Positions 11,737 to 22,596 of a stretch of 64,000 bases of DNA are shown here, one piece after another. The number at the start of each line of letters is the position of its first letter. Position 1 is the stretch's first letter. The notes beneath the pieces were generated by a model, which was not told the origin of the DNA, ran no database searches, and saw only the letters and a list, made by a program, of their open reading frames with translations. The stretch is from Limnephilus marmoratus (Eukaryota > Arthropoda > Insecta > Trichoptera > Limnephilidae), in NCBI GenBank assembly GCA_917880885.1, contig OU862922.1:20770627-20834626 (forward strand), given 5' to 3'. A program made the translations under genes and the position numbers.

Positions 11737-13162
11737 CAGTGATTCCCAAAGTGGTCCAAGTGGACCCCCGGGGGTCCATGGGAGACTCAACGGGGGTCTA
11801 CGTCGGCGTGATAAGAAAAATGGGGGTCCACAAGTTGTATGTGGGGGTCCACGAAAATTTATCTGGTTTCGATAGTAAATAAAAAAAATGTTGGCTTGAC
11901 TTTAACTATCAATTTAGGCAGATAATACACTACTCACAAAAATTAAGGGACCAAAAAAAAAATTTTTTTTCGGTGATTTTTGACAGGCTGTATTTCGGTG
12001 AAAAATGGTTGTATTCTGACTTTAAAAAAGCAATTTGAAGCTTTAAGATTATAATTTTCATGTTTTGGCAATTTTTTTTAGGAGCTACGGTTCTCATGCA
12101 ATCCTAATAAATAGCGCTACGGTTCTCATGCAATCCTAATTTTTTGCTATTTTTTTGCTATTTTTTTGGTACACGGGCTTAAATTTTTTTTTCAGTTAGG
12201 TCTTTTTTAAACCTCCCTTAATTTTTTGAGTAATGTATTTTTAGAAGGTCAGCGACTGTTACTAGTGAAAACTTGAATATTCGATATATATGTAATTCCA
12301 TTAAGGTGGGAAATGCAGGACTAGGTTTTTTTTATGATTTTCATGAATTTTTTACGCACGGAAGAAATGTGTATAATTTATTGAAACTTTGAGGTCATTT
12401 TACACATCTATTTAAGAAAATATTGTGAATTTTTCGAAGCATTTCCTCGAAAAATATGAAAATTATCAGCTGCTATACATCGAACATCATCATCAGACGT
12501 AGCTTTGTGTGCATTTTGTAGGCCTCAGTTTTCATCTCAAATCAATATAAATGGAAATTAAATTTTTTACTGGTGTGTAAACAGAAAACCTTGATTTTTT
12601 GCCATTTTTGTTTTACATTTTTTTGAAATTAAAAATACTTTTGACAATTATATAACTACGAATTTCGGTTCACATAGAGCGTAATTATATAAATAAGGTA
12701 TTTGGACATTTTTAAAATGTTTGAATAAAAACTTTCTGAGTTAAGTGCACACAAATTCCAAAAAAGTCGTTTAGAGAAAAATGAGTTTCAAGTTTACCAC
12801 GCGGTTCGGCACAAACACCCTCGTATTACCGGAACGAATTAAAATTTTTATTTAAAACTTTGGGAACATATTCTTAAATAGTTATACTAACAATTTATGA
12901 AAAAAAATGACTAATCTACGTGTCTTTCCCCGTCTGTAAAATATTATTTGAATAAATAGAACACAAGAAAATATACTATTTTTTTTATACCACTCCGAAT
13001 TTAGGGTTGGAACTCAACCGCGACGCAAATTTCCATCGTTAGATCTAATCTTCACATTTGATCAGTTTTGGGAATATGGTAGAAATGTAGCAGCAGGGGG
13101 ACCACCGAAATGAGTTAAATTTTGAAAGGGGTCTACGAGAAAAATAAGTTTGGGAACCTCTG
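11737..13162. mobile_element. hAT element, non-autonomous, with nested MITE
   Basis: Ends are CAGTGATTCCCAAAG and, reversed, CAGAGGTTCCCAAAC, a typical hAT terminus. Perfect 8-bp target duplications ACTTACAC lie at 11729-11736 and 13163-13170. Subterminal GGGGGTCC / GGGGGACC-type repeats are seen at both ends (11765-11855 and 13095-13135). The 1.4-kb interior has no transposase that I can recognise. A separate TA-flanked element sits at 11928-12235. Confidence 0.85.
11928..12235. mobile_element. TA-inserted MITE nested in a hAT
   Basis: Inverted ends CACTACTCACAAAAATTAAG and, reversed, CATTACTCAAAAAATTAAG, bounded by TA at 11926-11927 and 12236-12237, as for Tc1/mariner-type elements. At 308 bp it is too short to code. 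The interior contains a direct duplication of GCTACGGTTCTCATGCAATC near 12075-12140. It lies inside the hAT of 11737-13162 and so is the younger insertion. Confidence 0.75.
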
Positions 13163-13170
13163 ACTTACAC

Positions 13171-14440
13171 AAACCATATCTGTAATTTTTCAAAATCACG
13201 GGCATGGCGCATGCGCCAGTATAACAACACAAAAAGGATGTAACACAACACAGGCTGTACTGTACATATCGGTAACATTCGAAATTGAACATGTGTAACT
13301 ATAATACCGTCCAACGGTTGGGATTTTTTTTTAATTGTAAGGCTGTTTAAGTATTAAAATTTCGGAAGTCGAATCATTTGCTGTTGATTACTGCTGAAAA
13401 GAAAAAAGGAAGAAGAATTTAATTTAAAAAAAAACATACAACGTGAAATGACAACAGTTTAGAAAACAGGTGAACTTCAAATACATCGTTAAAGTTACTT
13501 ATTGAAAATAGTAACAACACTATGAGATCGATAATTCAACGTTTTTTGTAAGCTTGAACTGTTATTAATATTTTTGTCAAAATGAAAAAAATAAGAAATC
13601 TAATGTTGAAAAACTAGTAGATCGAGAAAAGATCACCACCACGTGCATTTTCTCCACAAAACACTTCCGTAAAAGAGAAAGATCACGAAATGAAGATGAA
13701 TTCAGGGTAATCCAGTTGAGCTTAGTCAGGTGGCACCTTTTGGCACTAATCTGACGTGCCAGGGCCAATTATGGCACAAGACAAATTCACTAACACTTTA
13801 GCGGTGACGCAAACCTTTGTCTTGTGTCACGAACAAATTCCTTGGGACCTCGTTGGAATTGAAAATAATTGTTTGAAGTGCGGAATGCAATGTTATTCGG
13901 AAACATCGATGTCTGTTCAACGTCTTGTAGGTAGGTATCTGGAAATTGCTGGAAATAACTCTATCGATTTTTATTTAGGTTTGAATTATTCGTAAAAAAT
14001 ATAAATATCCTAATGTCATAAATATATATGAGGTAGTTACCTATATACCTAAACAAAGCAAAGACTAGTGGTACCATTACAAGTTTTTTATGTTTAGGTG
14101 TTGGATCAAATACCTAGCTCTGACGCTTTTTCACCATGATGTCACCTTACAAAATCTATTTTCAGAATTAGTGAATGTATTTTTTGGTTTCTATCAGAGA
14201 TTGGTTAATCACAAAGCAATAATAAAAAAAATCTGAAAAACTGTAGGTAGGTATCTAGGTAGTTTCTGTTTCATCACAGGCATTCTCAGTGGGAATACAT
14301 TTTATTGTAGATACCGTGAATAAGTAGGTACCTACATTTACATGAAAAAATCGTATCATGTGTTTCTTTACTCGTTTTCATTTTTCATTTATACCTAAAG
14401 TTGCTGCTTCAAGTTTTTAAAGAACTAATTCGGCCTCGCC
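13171..14440. other. No supported gene upstream of tRNAs
   Basis: The 13756-13995 plus-strand frame runs into GTAGGTAGGTATC, which can look like a splice donor, but no domain is recognised. The opposite frame resembles nothing convincing. GTAGGTA microsatellite appears at about 13930, 14245 and 14325. Confidence 0.4.
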
Positions 14441-14446
14441 AACCAT

Positions 14447-14526
14447 GGCAGCGTGGCCGAGCGGTCTAAGGCGCTGGTTTTAGGCACCAGTCCGAAAGGG
14501 CGTGGGTTCGAATCCCACCGCTGTCA
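14447..14526 (+). tRNA. tRNA-Leu (anticodon TAG)
   Basis: Complete 80-nt cloverleaf of class II. The acceptor GGCAGCG pairs with CGCTGTC (one G-U pair), with discriminator A. The anticodon stem CTGGT/ACCAG encloses the loop TTTAGGC with anticodon TAG. A long variable arm TCCGAAAGGGC follows, then T-arm GTGGG-TTCGAAT-CCCAC. Both internal promoter boxes are intact (A box GTGGCCGAGCGG, B box GGTTCGAATCC). There is no intron. It decodes CUA leucine codons; a functional gene is likely. Confidence 0.95.
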
Positions 14527-14533
14527 AAGAATA

Positions 14534-14539
14534 TTTTTT
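14534..14539 (+). terminator. Pol III terminator of tRNA-Leu
   Basis: A run of six T starts 8 bases after the tRNA-Leu end, with a second longer T-run just after it. Confidence 0.8.
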
Positions 14540-14639
14540 GTTTTTTTTTAAAGAAATCATTAATGTGTATGAAAGAAATGTGTTTATTTTATTATCTTGA
14601 TGACATTGAGAATATTGCATTCATGAAATTTTATCTGCA

Positions 14640-14835
14640 TAGGAATTGTTATACATAAATATTTATTATCTATTGTCAATCACACATAGGTACCTACCTA
14701 CCATACGGTTATCTGTGCTGTGCATTAGTTTGGTAGGTAGGTACCTACCTAGTCCTGCGTGTACGAGAATAATACTCTGGTTGAATGAGCTCGAATCATC
14801 GCGTTATGTGATACCTACCTACCTACCTACTCCGT
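14640..14835. repeat. GTAGGTACCTACC microsatellite cluster
   Basis: Short palindromic tracts of TAGGTAGGTACCTACC and CTACC repeats at 14688-14702, 14731-14750 and 14811-14830. The apparent small frame across them is not coding. Confidence 0.7.
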
Positions 14836-15119
14836 GACTCAAATTTGCTTTGAACTAAGGTGTCATTTTTAAAATTGGAATCAGTTGTGTAGAATTTAGG
14901 CGAGCCCATCATATTTTAATAAAATGGCTAAATGGAGAATTTACCTTCCTATAATATTTTATTATTTAAAAAAAATGGATTGATTTGTCAAGAATCAAGA
15001 TTTCAAACTATCGTGATATTTCCTGAGCCTGTAAAATATTTAAAAAAAAATTGTTGTAATAATAATATTTACATTAAAATTCATTGTGTGTGATCACAAT
15101 TTGCGTCTCCAAGACAGAC

Positions 15120-15191
15120 GGGGATGTAGCTCAGTGGTAGAGCGTTCGCTTTGCATGTGAAAGGCCCGGGGTTCGATCCCCCGCATCTCCA
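15120..15191 (+). tRNA. tRNA-Ala (anticodon TGC)
   Basis: A 72-nt cloverleaf. The acceptor GGGGATG pairs with CATCTCC (one G-U), with discriminator A. D-arm GCTC-AGTGGTAGA-GCGT; anticodon loop TTTGCAT with anticodon TGC; T-arm CGGGG-TTCGATC-CCCCG. A box TAGCTCAGTGG and B box GGTTCGATCCC are intact. It decodes GCA alanine codons. It lies about 600 bp from tRNA-Leu on the same strand; each probably has its own Pol III transcript. Confidence 0.95.
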
Positions 15192-15193
15192 AA

Positions 15194-15198
15194 TTTTT
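15194..15198 (+). terminator. Pol III terminator of tRNA-Ala
   Basis: Five consecutive T starting 3 bases after the tRNA-Ala end. Confidence 0.8.
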
Positions 15199-15895
15199 GT
15201 TGCGGAAATTTTTTTTTTCTCTAGTGAAAACAAACTTCTACCAACATTTATTTAGTCCTCCATGCCTTCTCTATCAAGGAGTTAGGTTCTTTTATTTTGG
15301 CACGCCAAAAATACGCTCCATAAAAAATTTCGATACTAATTTCGATAATCTTTGTTCTGATATTTATATTATTCCTCTCCTAGCTAAGTCCTCCATTATT
15401 GCACAAGCATCTTCCATTTATAATAATGGCAGATTGTGAATTCAATATTGTCAGGTTATTCGCTTTTCGCAAACAACCACGTTGATGTTTCTTTTCAACA
15501 TGCCTCTTGTTGGTATCGTTCGGCTGAACATTCATAGATGTCGCTACTCTGCCGATATTTCACATATTTTTTATCAAACAGCAAATTAAATTGTAATATA
15601 AAAATGCTAATTACTATTGTGTGTCTGAAACTGTGAGTGGTGTGGTATATTTATGCTGAAACTCCAGTTCAAAGAACTCTAGAAATAAGATTTGCTTTCA
15701 ATTTAAGTGGCATTGTCAAAATTGGAACTGTTTGTTTGAACAAATTCAGACAAACAATATGGAATGTAACTCCATTATAATTCTAAAAAGATTGCCTACT
15801 AGTTTCATCATTACATTACATTATCATCATACGCGACATCTACAGGGAAAAAAATTAAATAAGTAGGTAGCTAGATTAAAAATAACATATTTATT
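15199..15895. other. No gene seen
   Basis: Non-coding AT-rich DNA; the 80-residue plus-strand frame starting at 15197 has no recognisable feature. Confidence 0.4.
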
Positions 15896-17045
15896 TTTTA
15901 CATTCGTTCCACACAGAAAGCCCTGAGGAAAATGATTTTCTTTAGGAACATGTGGGGATGCTTTGTCAGCAAAGAAAGCAGATGAAGATCGGAAGGAAAA
16001 AAGGAATGAGGGATAGGTAGGATTGGGGTTCATTGGGTCCAGGAGTGATGGACGTATGAATCCATCTCTCCCATTGTGGCGCAAGTCGATGAGTCGAGAC
16101 AGTCCTGATGGAGAGGTCAAAAGGTCTCCCTCAACCGGCTTTTTCAATCCCGCCCGCCATGCAGTTGCCGAGCAGACGCTTTCGCCGTCACGACCTGCAC
16201 AAACTTCACCCCATGAACCCGGGCACTCCTGCTAAGTCACCAAATGTAGCGAACAACTATTTTGTTTCTTTTCCCTCTTTTGGGGGTGCGCTAGACCTCG
16301 TCCCTGCATCAAAAGGAGTCGGTCGACGACAGCACGGTGCCCTCTAAAATCATTTGCGCCACCCCCAGCAACATGTGCAGGCTTGAGGTTTGGGAGGCGA
16401 CCTCGGCTCTCCTTCGCCTTGCCTCCGGCTACTCGACGCTGAATTCCTTAGGGTCGTCGGGCATTTCCCCCCAATCTCCCATTTTCTTTTCTTTGAGGCA
16501 TCACTGAGGAACCGGCTAAGGGGCGCGGAAGCTGAGTCTGGCTCACGGCTAGACCGAACGTCATGCGCATTCTTGCTGGGACTGTCAATCGATTGGAGAG
16601 GACTCCCAACCGTTTGCTATGCCCTTATTATTTATGTACTGTGTCTTCCTCCCAAATAGGTGCTTGTTGAATATGCTGGATACACTCACCCAGCGCTTGC
16701 CACCTCGTGGACTTTCACTAACCTGTCCCATTGTCTTGTCTATATTCTGTCATACTAACACATATTGTATCTTATATTTCCCGCTAAGCACTTGCATACT
16801 GCTTGCTAACAACGTATGCAGGGACATTGGAGGTCTACATTCGTTCTAAACTAAATGTAGCTTCGTTCTTTCAAAAAAAATTAGAGTCCTTGCGAGAGCC
16901 TTGAAGGATTAACCATCCGTTACTTATACCAGGGCGGGTGAGTGGTGGATAACCTCCAATGACCTATGACAGAGGTATTGGTTATCTAATGAAGAGTTCC
17001 TAAGGCAGCTGCATCCATCATACCCGCCTCCCAAAATGATTACGC
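15896..17045 (+). repeat. Repeat family B, copy 2, interrupted
   Basis: Outer parts match repeat B: TTCCACACAG, CCTGAGGAAAA, GGGGATGCT, then CACCCCATGAACCCGGGCAC, TAAGTCACCAAATGTAGCGAA (to about 16253), and the 3' part ATGACCTATGACAGAG to CCCGCCTCCCAAA (about 16958-17036). The roughly 700 bp between, GC-richer than the neighbourhood, are absent from the copies at 212-497 and 43465-43850. Overlapping plus-strand frames at 16023-16849 follow the high GC content and show no domain; I do not call them genes. Confidence 0.6.
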
Positions 17046-17374
17046 GAACCTTACGTGTGAATATTTTCGTGATTTAAATTAAACACTTTTTGTTTATGTT
17101 TTCTTCTACTTTTATTTCAATAAAAATATATATATATATAATTAAAACTATACACCCCACACGCACTATATATAATGACAACGGTGAAATAATTCATTTA
17201 ATGTACGTGTTTTTAGCGACATATTTCGAAAACAAACCAAACTTTTTGAAACCATAAATATAAGAAATATCTCAAAAGGACCATCACGTCTGCTAGAGGT
17301 CCTCAATGTAGTTTTGTGTACTTAAAATGTAATAACACATTGTTTAGCCAATAATTGAAATATGTAATAATATT

Positions 17375-17780
17375 TTCGTTATTGTTTTTGGGGTGTTACG
17401 GCGTGTTGCGCTACCTCCTTCTTTAGCCAACTTTTCGGACAGCGTTGCAGTGTCCATCATCAGGGCAGATCCGGCAGATCCGGTAGATATCCGGTAGACA
17501 CATCTATCTCCGTAGATCATCTAGATCTAGATCCGGCAGATCCGGAGATAGATGTGTCTACCGGATATCTACCGGATCTGCCGAGCTGCCCTGATGATGG
17601 ACACTGCAACGCTGTCCGGTAGACACATCTACCGGATGATGGACACTGCAACGCTGTCCGGTAGACACTTCTACCGGATCTGCCGGATCTGGCTAAAGAA
17701 GGAGCAAGCGCAAAACGGCATAACAAACCCAAAAACAAATAAGGAAAATACTTTTGGACGTGTAAATCTTTAAACGTATC
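17375..17780 (-). mobile_element. Foldback retroposon-like element, copy C
   Basis: The longest copy. Its 5' end is at 17780 on the minus strand (GATACGTTTA); the A-rich end is at 17375. Perfect 13-bp direct repeats ATGTAATAATATT lie at 17362-17374 and 17781-17793. Between the arms the GGCAGATCC, GGTAGACACATCT units and the core GATGGACACTGCAACGCTG are duplicated and inverted several times, giving nested hairpins (17460-17700). Non-coding. Confidence 0.8.
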
Positions 17781-17799
17781 ATGTAATAATATTGTCAAA

Positions 17800-18146
17800 A
17801 ACCTAGCACAAAATAGGTAATATTTAATAATACAGCCACTACCAGTATGAAGGTGTAGGTATCTACTTATTAGAGGTTCGCCCTGAATGAACTATTAGTC
17901 GTTTATTTGATAAAAATAATTGTTACATGCAATAATTCGTTATCAATTTATTCAGTGTAGCACGGAATTTTAAACAACAGTTACGCAAATCATAGTTCGC
18001 TGTTTTATTTGTTAAATTTATTAATTATTATAATATAATGTAAGAAGTGTTGTGGATATTTTTAGTAAGTATAAATGGATTAGTGAAGTGAACGAGTGTG
18101 CATGCATATATAAATTTATTGTGGATTCTGTCGTCTTAGCTTCAAA
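17800..18146 (+). promoter_or_regulatory. Probable 5' flank / 5' UTR of the 18147 gene
   Basis: AT-rich, repeat-free stretch between foldback copy C and the ATG. No clear TATA box or initiator can be fixed by eye. Assigned only by position. Confidence 0.3.
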
Positions 18147-18678
18147 ATGCATCCGATTAAACGCGCTGACAATGAGAATCGCTATCGCGGCCGCAGTAAT
18201 ACATACCATTCAGGGATTCTTTTTGATAAACGGAATCCTTCCACACCTTTCGAAGAATTTCATAACCAGGGTTGCAAGATTCCCGATCGAAGAAGATCCA
18301 CAGAATCTCAGCTGCAAGGGCAGAAGACCACGTTAAAACAAAAGAAATTTCGCAATCGTTTAGAAGCCATTAGTAGTTACAGTGACTCTGGGGTTATTGT
18401 TGAATCAGACAGTGAGGAAACTTATGATGAGTTTTATAAATCTGGAAAGTCTGAACTTTATATGTCTCTGGAAGACCTGGATTTGAGCAGTTCAGGGTCA
18501 GAGTACGAACTCGGAAAGACGAAGTGGAAGTCCAAATCTGAAGACTTTTCGTCTCAGTTTTTCGGGTGTGATCGTGGATTGGGAAGTGAAAGGAAGAGGT
18601 CTTGGTGCAGCGTGTCCACGCAGACTCCACCATTGGAGCAGGTGTTGTTGGAGATGCAGATGGAAAGAGATTTGAAAG
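18147..18678 (+). CDS. Host gene, first coding exon (uncharacterised protein)
   Basis: An open frame from ATG at 18147 (context CAAAATG, good for an insect start) runs about 177 codons to 18678, where AAAG is followed by GTAGGA, a plausible phase-1 splice donor. The residues after it in the same frame (to 18752) look like intron. The product is hydrophilic: a basic N-terminus, an acidic serine-rich middle (SDSEETYDEF, LSSSGSEYE), and near the end SWCSVSTQTPPLEQ and a possible helix start LLEMQMERD. No signal peptide or membrane segment. The family is not recognised. Codon use and GC are above the flanking DNA. The next exon is not located, so the gene is partial here. The overlapping frame from 18052 is in another phase and is probably incidental. 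Confidence 0.6.
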
Positions 18679-19312
18679 GTAGGATTTTAGTTTTCATTGT
18701 AATATTCAGTAAAAAGTTAGGTAAATATGCAATTAGCCCACCTCACGGATAATACGGAACGTTCGTGTTGTCGAAGTTTGATGCACGGATAATACGGAAT
18801 GTTCCTTTTTTAACTAATAGACAATCAAATATGACATTTGTCGGAAGTACCAATCTTATAAATAAATTCTCTAAAATAAACTCGCATTTCATCATAATTT
18901 AAAAAAACATACCAGGTTTTGAATGGTTTGTTTGATAAAGCAGGGTTTGTCTAGCGGGTTTGTGTAATTATTCTAATACATTTCTTTCCTTGTTCTACTG
19001 TTATAAATACAGGTACAAACTTGCCAATAATGCATTAACTTTGTTTTACGCCAAAATACTTTTTTATGATTGGCAGCATTGATTAATTGTCTATGAAATG
19101 TTAAAACAAAAACGATGAATAAAAAATGGCGTTACCGCGTGAGTGAATTAATTTTAACAAAATTAAAATGTTAAATGCATTTTTTGCATGTTTTTTGGTC
19201 TCCCCCGACATAAATACTCACTTTTCGTAATAATAAAGCTAAATCTAACTGTTTGAATAAAAATATTCCGTATTAACGATTAAGCGGTTTAATGCATAAA
19301 TAACAAAGGTTA
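18679..19312 (+). other. Probable start of intron 1
   Basis: Begins at the GT donor at 18679. Contains the direct repeat CACGGATAATACGGAA at 18744-18759 and 18783-18798. No further coding exon is recognised before the hAT at 19321. Confidence 0.35.
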
Positions 19313-19320
19313 CGTAGGCC

Positions 19321-20336
19321 TAGGGTTGCCATCCGTCCGGGTTGCGTATTTACAATCCCTACCGCGTTTCAGTCGCTTTAAATTTTCAATATCAAAATTT
19401 AAATATTTAGAAATAAAATTATTAATTTCTAATATACACATCAGAATGATTATTTTATCTAGATTTTAGAACAATTTTTGTTTTTGCAAAGTGACAAAAA
19501 TTATCAATATAGAGGTGTATTTACAATATATGGGAATAATATTAAAATTTAAATATTTAGAAATCAAATTATTAATTTCTAATATACACATCAGAAAGAT
19601 TATTTTATCTAGATCTTAGAACAATTTTTGTTTTTGCAATGTGATAAAAAATAACCAATATAGAGGTATATTTAAAATGTAAATTGTCGTTACCGCGACT
19701 GAATCGGTATAGGTTTTGTAAATACGCGTCCGGGTTTCCCCGGATTTGTCCTAGTTTAGAGGGCGTCTGGGGAGCGTCCGGGCGGGGTTTCATTTGTAGT
19801 CCGGGTTTAAAAATTTAAAGTCTTGGGCCAAAAAAAAACACGAAACAAGCGTTTAAAAAATGCACACATGATTTCTACAAGGAAATCCAAACGTACATCG
19901 AAGAATGGATGAAACCGTTAAAACAATTTGAGAAATTTGACTGGATGTTTTTGCCGAAAATTAATAACAACACAGAACGGGCTCTTATTGAAGACACTGT
20001 GCTTTATTTAAAAGACAATAACATAGATATTGACGACGCAAAATTAATTGACGAGTGGGTGAATTTAAATGCTTTTTGCCAAAACCTACCTGAACAAGGT
20101 AACCTTTTAAATTCAAATCAACTTTGGGTACAATTTTTTTAAACAACAAATGCGAATTTATATTCGGAATTGATGAAAATTGCACAGTACTTTTTTTGCA
20201 TTCCGGCTCATAATGCCAACGTGGAGTGAATATTCTCATTAAAAAAACCTGTTGACATGTCCGGGTTGTGGGCACTAAAATCCGGGGTTTTCACGCGTCT
20301 TGTCCTGGTTGCCAAATTTTAGAGATGGCAACCCTA
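19321..20336 (+). mobile_element. hAT element with transposase remnant
   Basis: Ends TAGGGTTGCCATC and, reversed, the same 13 bases; flanked by the perfect 8-bp duplication CGTAGGCC at 19313-19320 and 20337-20344. 1016 bp long. The left half carries a diverged tandem duplication with a 150-bp offset (19393-19536 and 19543-19680), and inverted GTCCGGG-rich segments lie near both ends. The right half holds the transposase remnant at 19848-20250. Confidence 0.85.
19848..20250 (+). pseudogene. hAT transposase C-terminal remnant
   Basis: Conceptual reading gives FKKCTHDFYKEIQTYIEEW, an internal stretch to the stop at 20142, then after a frameshift ELMKIAQYFFCIPAHNANVE. The last part is the hAT C-terminal dimerisation signature, with an in-frame stop just after it. 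The N-terminal zinc finger and catalytic region are deleted. Closest in feel to the vertebrate-like KIAA1586/ZNF862 group of hATs, judged from memory of the motif only. Inactive. Confidence 0.65.
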
Positions 20337-20344
20337 CGTAGGCC

Positions 20345-21025
20345 GGGGTGAAATGACGGTACATTTCAAATTATATAAAATGGCCTAATAAATAAAATAA
20401 ATATCAGATATCACTAATAGGTAGGTACAACTTAAAATTTTCGATTTTCACGAAAAACTATTTAAGCTACTCAATTGTTTATTCTGAATTATTAATCTTT
20501 GTAAAATAATATGAACCCACCTAGTTCAAAACATTATCATAGGGATGAGACCAGTTATTTAGTCTTTATTTTCATGTTTGCACATTCTAAAGTTACATTT
20601 TGGAGAACATTTGTTTTAAATTTAAAAAAATTATTGACTTGTTTTTAAAAATAAGCAGTTAAAATATGAAATGAAAAATACATCTAGGAATGAAGTATTT
20701 ATAATATGGCCTATCATTATCATATTAATCAAACTTGAGTATGAATTCTGACATGATTTGATGAAAAAAATTCTTAGGAAAGAATAAATAAAGAGGGTTA
20801 GGTAGGTAGGTACCTATTTGTTTGCAACGAAACGAAATCGGGTCTATCAACTTTTACACTGGCATTTAATTTCTAATTGCATACCATTGAAGAGATTCAC
20901 CGTTAAAAATATGTCGCGGGTGTTTCCGTGTGCCCGGAATAAGTGCAGTTTTTCCTTACTTGACAAATACCTACTTTATAAATATAGTAAATCTTCCATG
21001 AGCAAATAATCATTTTCAATGGGCT
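20345..21025. other. No gene seen
   Basis: AT-rich sequence; a TAGGTAGGTAGGTACC microsatellite at about 20799-20817. No supported frame. Confidence 0.4.
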
Positions 21026-21034
21026 GTCTGGGAC

Positions 21035-21234
21035 GGTGACCGGAAAATTCAGAACGATATTAACTCAGAACCTCCCTTGAAAAGTCATTAAGAAAGAAAT
21101 GAAAAAAATTGAATATTGGTTAAATAGGTTACGTTAGATTGGTTATGGGATATTTTAAAATTATTTTTGTCTTAGCTTTTAATGACTTTTCAAAGAGGTG
21201 TTGAGTTGACTTGATTATGAGTTGGCATGGAACC
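21035..21234. mobile_element. Foldback MITE with 9-bp duplications
   Basis: Left half GGTGACCGGAAAATTC to CTTGAAAAGTCATTAA, and right half AATGACTTTTCAAAGAGGTG to GGAACC, form an imperfect inverted repeat. The 9-mer GTCTGGGAC flanks it exactly at 21026-21034 and 21235-21243. A 9-bp duplication suggests a Mutator-like element. Related sequence: 28437-28510, 37858-37925, 44305-44500. Confidence 0.7.
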
Positions 21235-21243
21235 GTCTGGGAC

Positions 21244-22290
21244 CTAGGAGTCGATGGTCTTATACAAACCAGCGAAATAACATTTCTTAGGATCTAAGAA
21301 TTAACTAACACAAAACTTTTTTTCATACATTCTCAAAATTATCCGAAAATAAGGAGTGACGTAAATAATCTCCGAAAATTGTCGGTACATAAAAAATCAA
21401 CCTGTAAAAAACAAAGTTTTTTTTAAACTTTAATTCCTACGTCTATTTTCGAATGTCTTTTATCTCTCATTTTTTTTGGTTTGACTGAGGCTTGAACCTA
21501 CTACACTCTATATCTACTTTAGGCATTGGAGTCAACAACACTATGAACTGAGACAAATCCCGATTTGATAAAAACTACGTTTTTGCGAATGTCTCTTCGA
21601 ATTTCAGAGAATGTCCGCGTGTGTGCGTGATTGCCACCAAAAGTTGATAGAATACTTACATTGACATCAACAACAGTTATATCTGCCGGGTTTCAGTTCG
21701 CTCCATCAGATCGGATGTCTGGAAGTGGATTAATTTCCACTTCTAAAATTTCATTTCAAACATTAATTAATTTATTCAACAAAAAAAATCAATATTCAAA
21801 TAGATGTTTTTAAAAATACAAAATATTGGCGTCAAGTCATGCATAATACCGGCGTTCTCACTGTTTTATATCGAAAATTGTAAATGTCTAACGCACGTAC
21901 GTGCAAAACTTAGTTTCCTTCCAATTCGACAGAGCGGAACACCAAATCCTTTCCCCCAACTATTTGCAAAAAAAAAAACCAAGGTGAAAAAAAAAAAATA
22001 AAAGGGTTTTTCGTAATCTCCTTTGACGGTGACCACATCCCGATTGAATATTAATAGAAAACCACAAGTGGCAATATCCGCAATTTCCTAAAATTTCCTA
22101 GGCAGTTAGGGGTGGCGAAGATTGGAATTTATTCACCGGACAACCCCTTGAAAGGGTGACAAATAGAATGGGGCTTCCTACATAAGTATTTTTACTTTTT
22201 ACAGATTGAAACTGGACAATCTAAAAGCCTCATGAATAAACTCAACATGCTAACTCAATTTTCAAAAACAAATCACGACTTGAATGTTTA
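21244..22290. other. No gene seen
   Basis: Non-coding; small frames at 21631-22001 have no recognisable content. An A-rich run lies near 21967-22000. Confidence 0.4.
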
Positions 22291-22596
22291 TTTTTTAATT
22301 TATTTATTTATTTATTTATTGTTGTTATACGCCCGTAGGGGCTTTTACATAGATTGGAAAATAATATTTAAGATATCTAGGATAACACATACATAGAATT
22401 TATACCAAAAGTTATAAAAGTGAAAAAACTTTTAAAAATATACAAGTAGTTTTTAAAGAAAAAAAAAACCACTTGTATAATCTTGTGGAAACCCGTGAAA
22501 TATTTTAAACAATGTAATATTTAACAATAACATAGAACAAAATATAATATAAACATTACAATAACAAATCAAATCGTTAAATATATTATACCCATG

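Noticed and set aside
13577..13995. Possible THAP-type or other small gene (CIFSTKHFRKRE-like read on one strand, 79-residue frame on the other)
   Set aside because: The resemblance is short, the cysteine pattern is incomplete and both frames are broken; GTAGGTAGG after the second is microsatellite, not a credible donor.
16023..16849. Overlapping plus-strand frames of 70-89 residues
   Set aside because: They follow a local GC-rich repeat, overlap each other in different frames, and no domain is visible.
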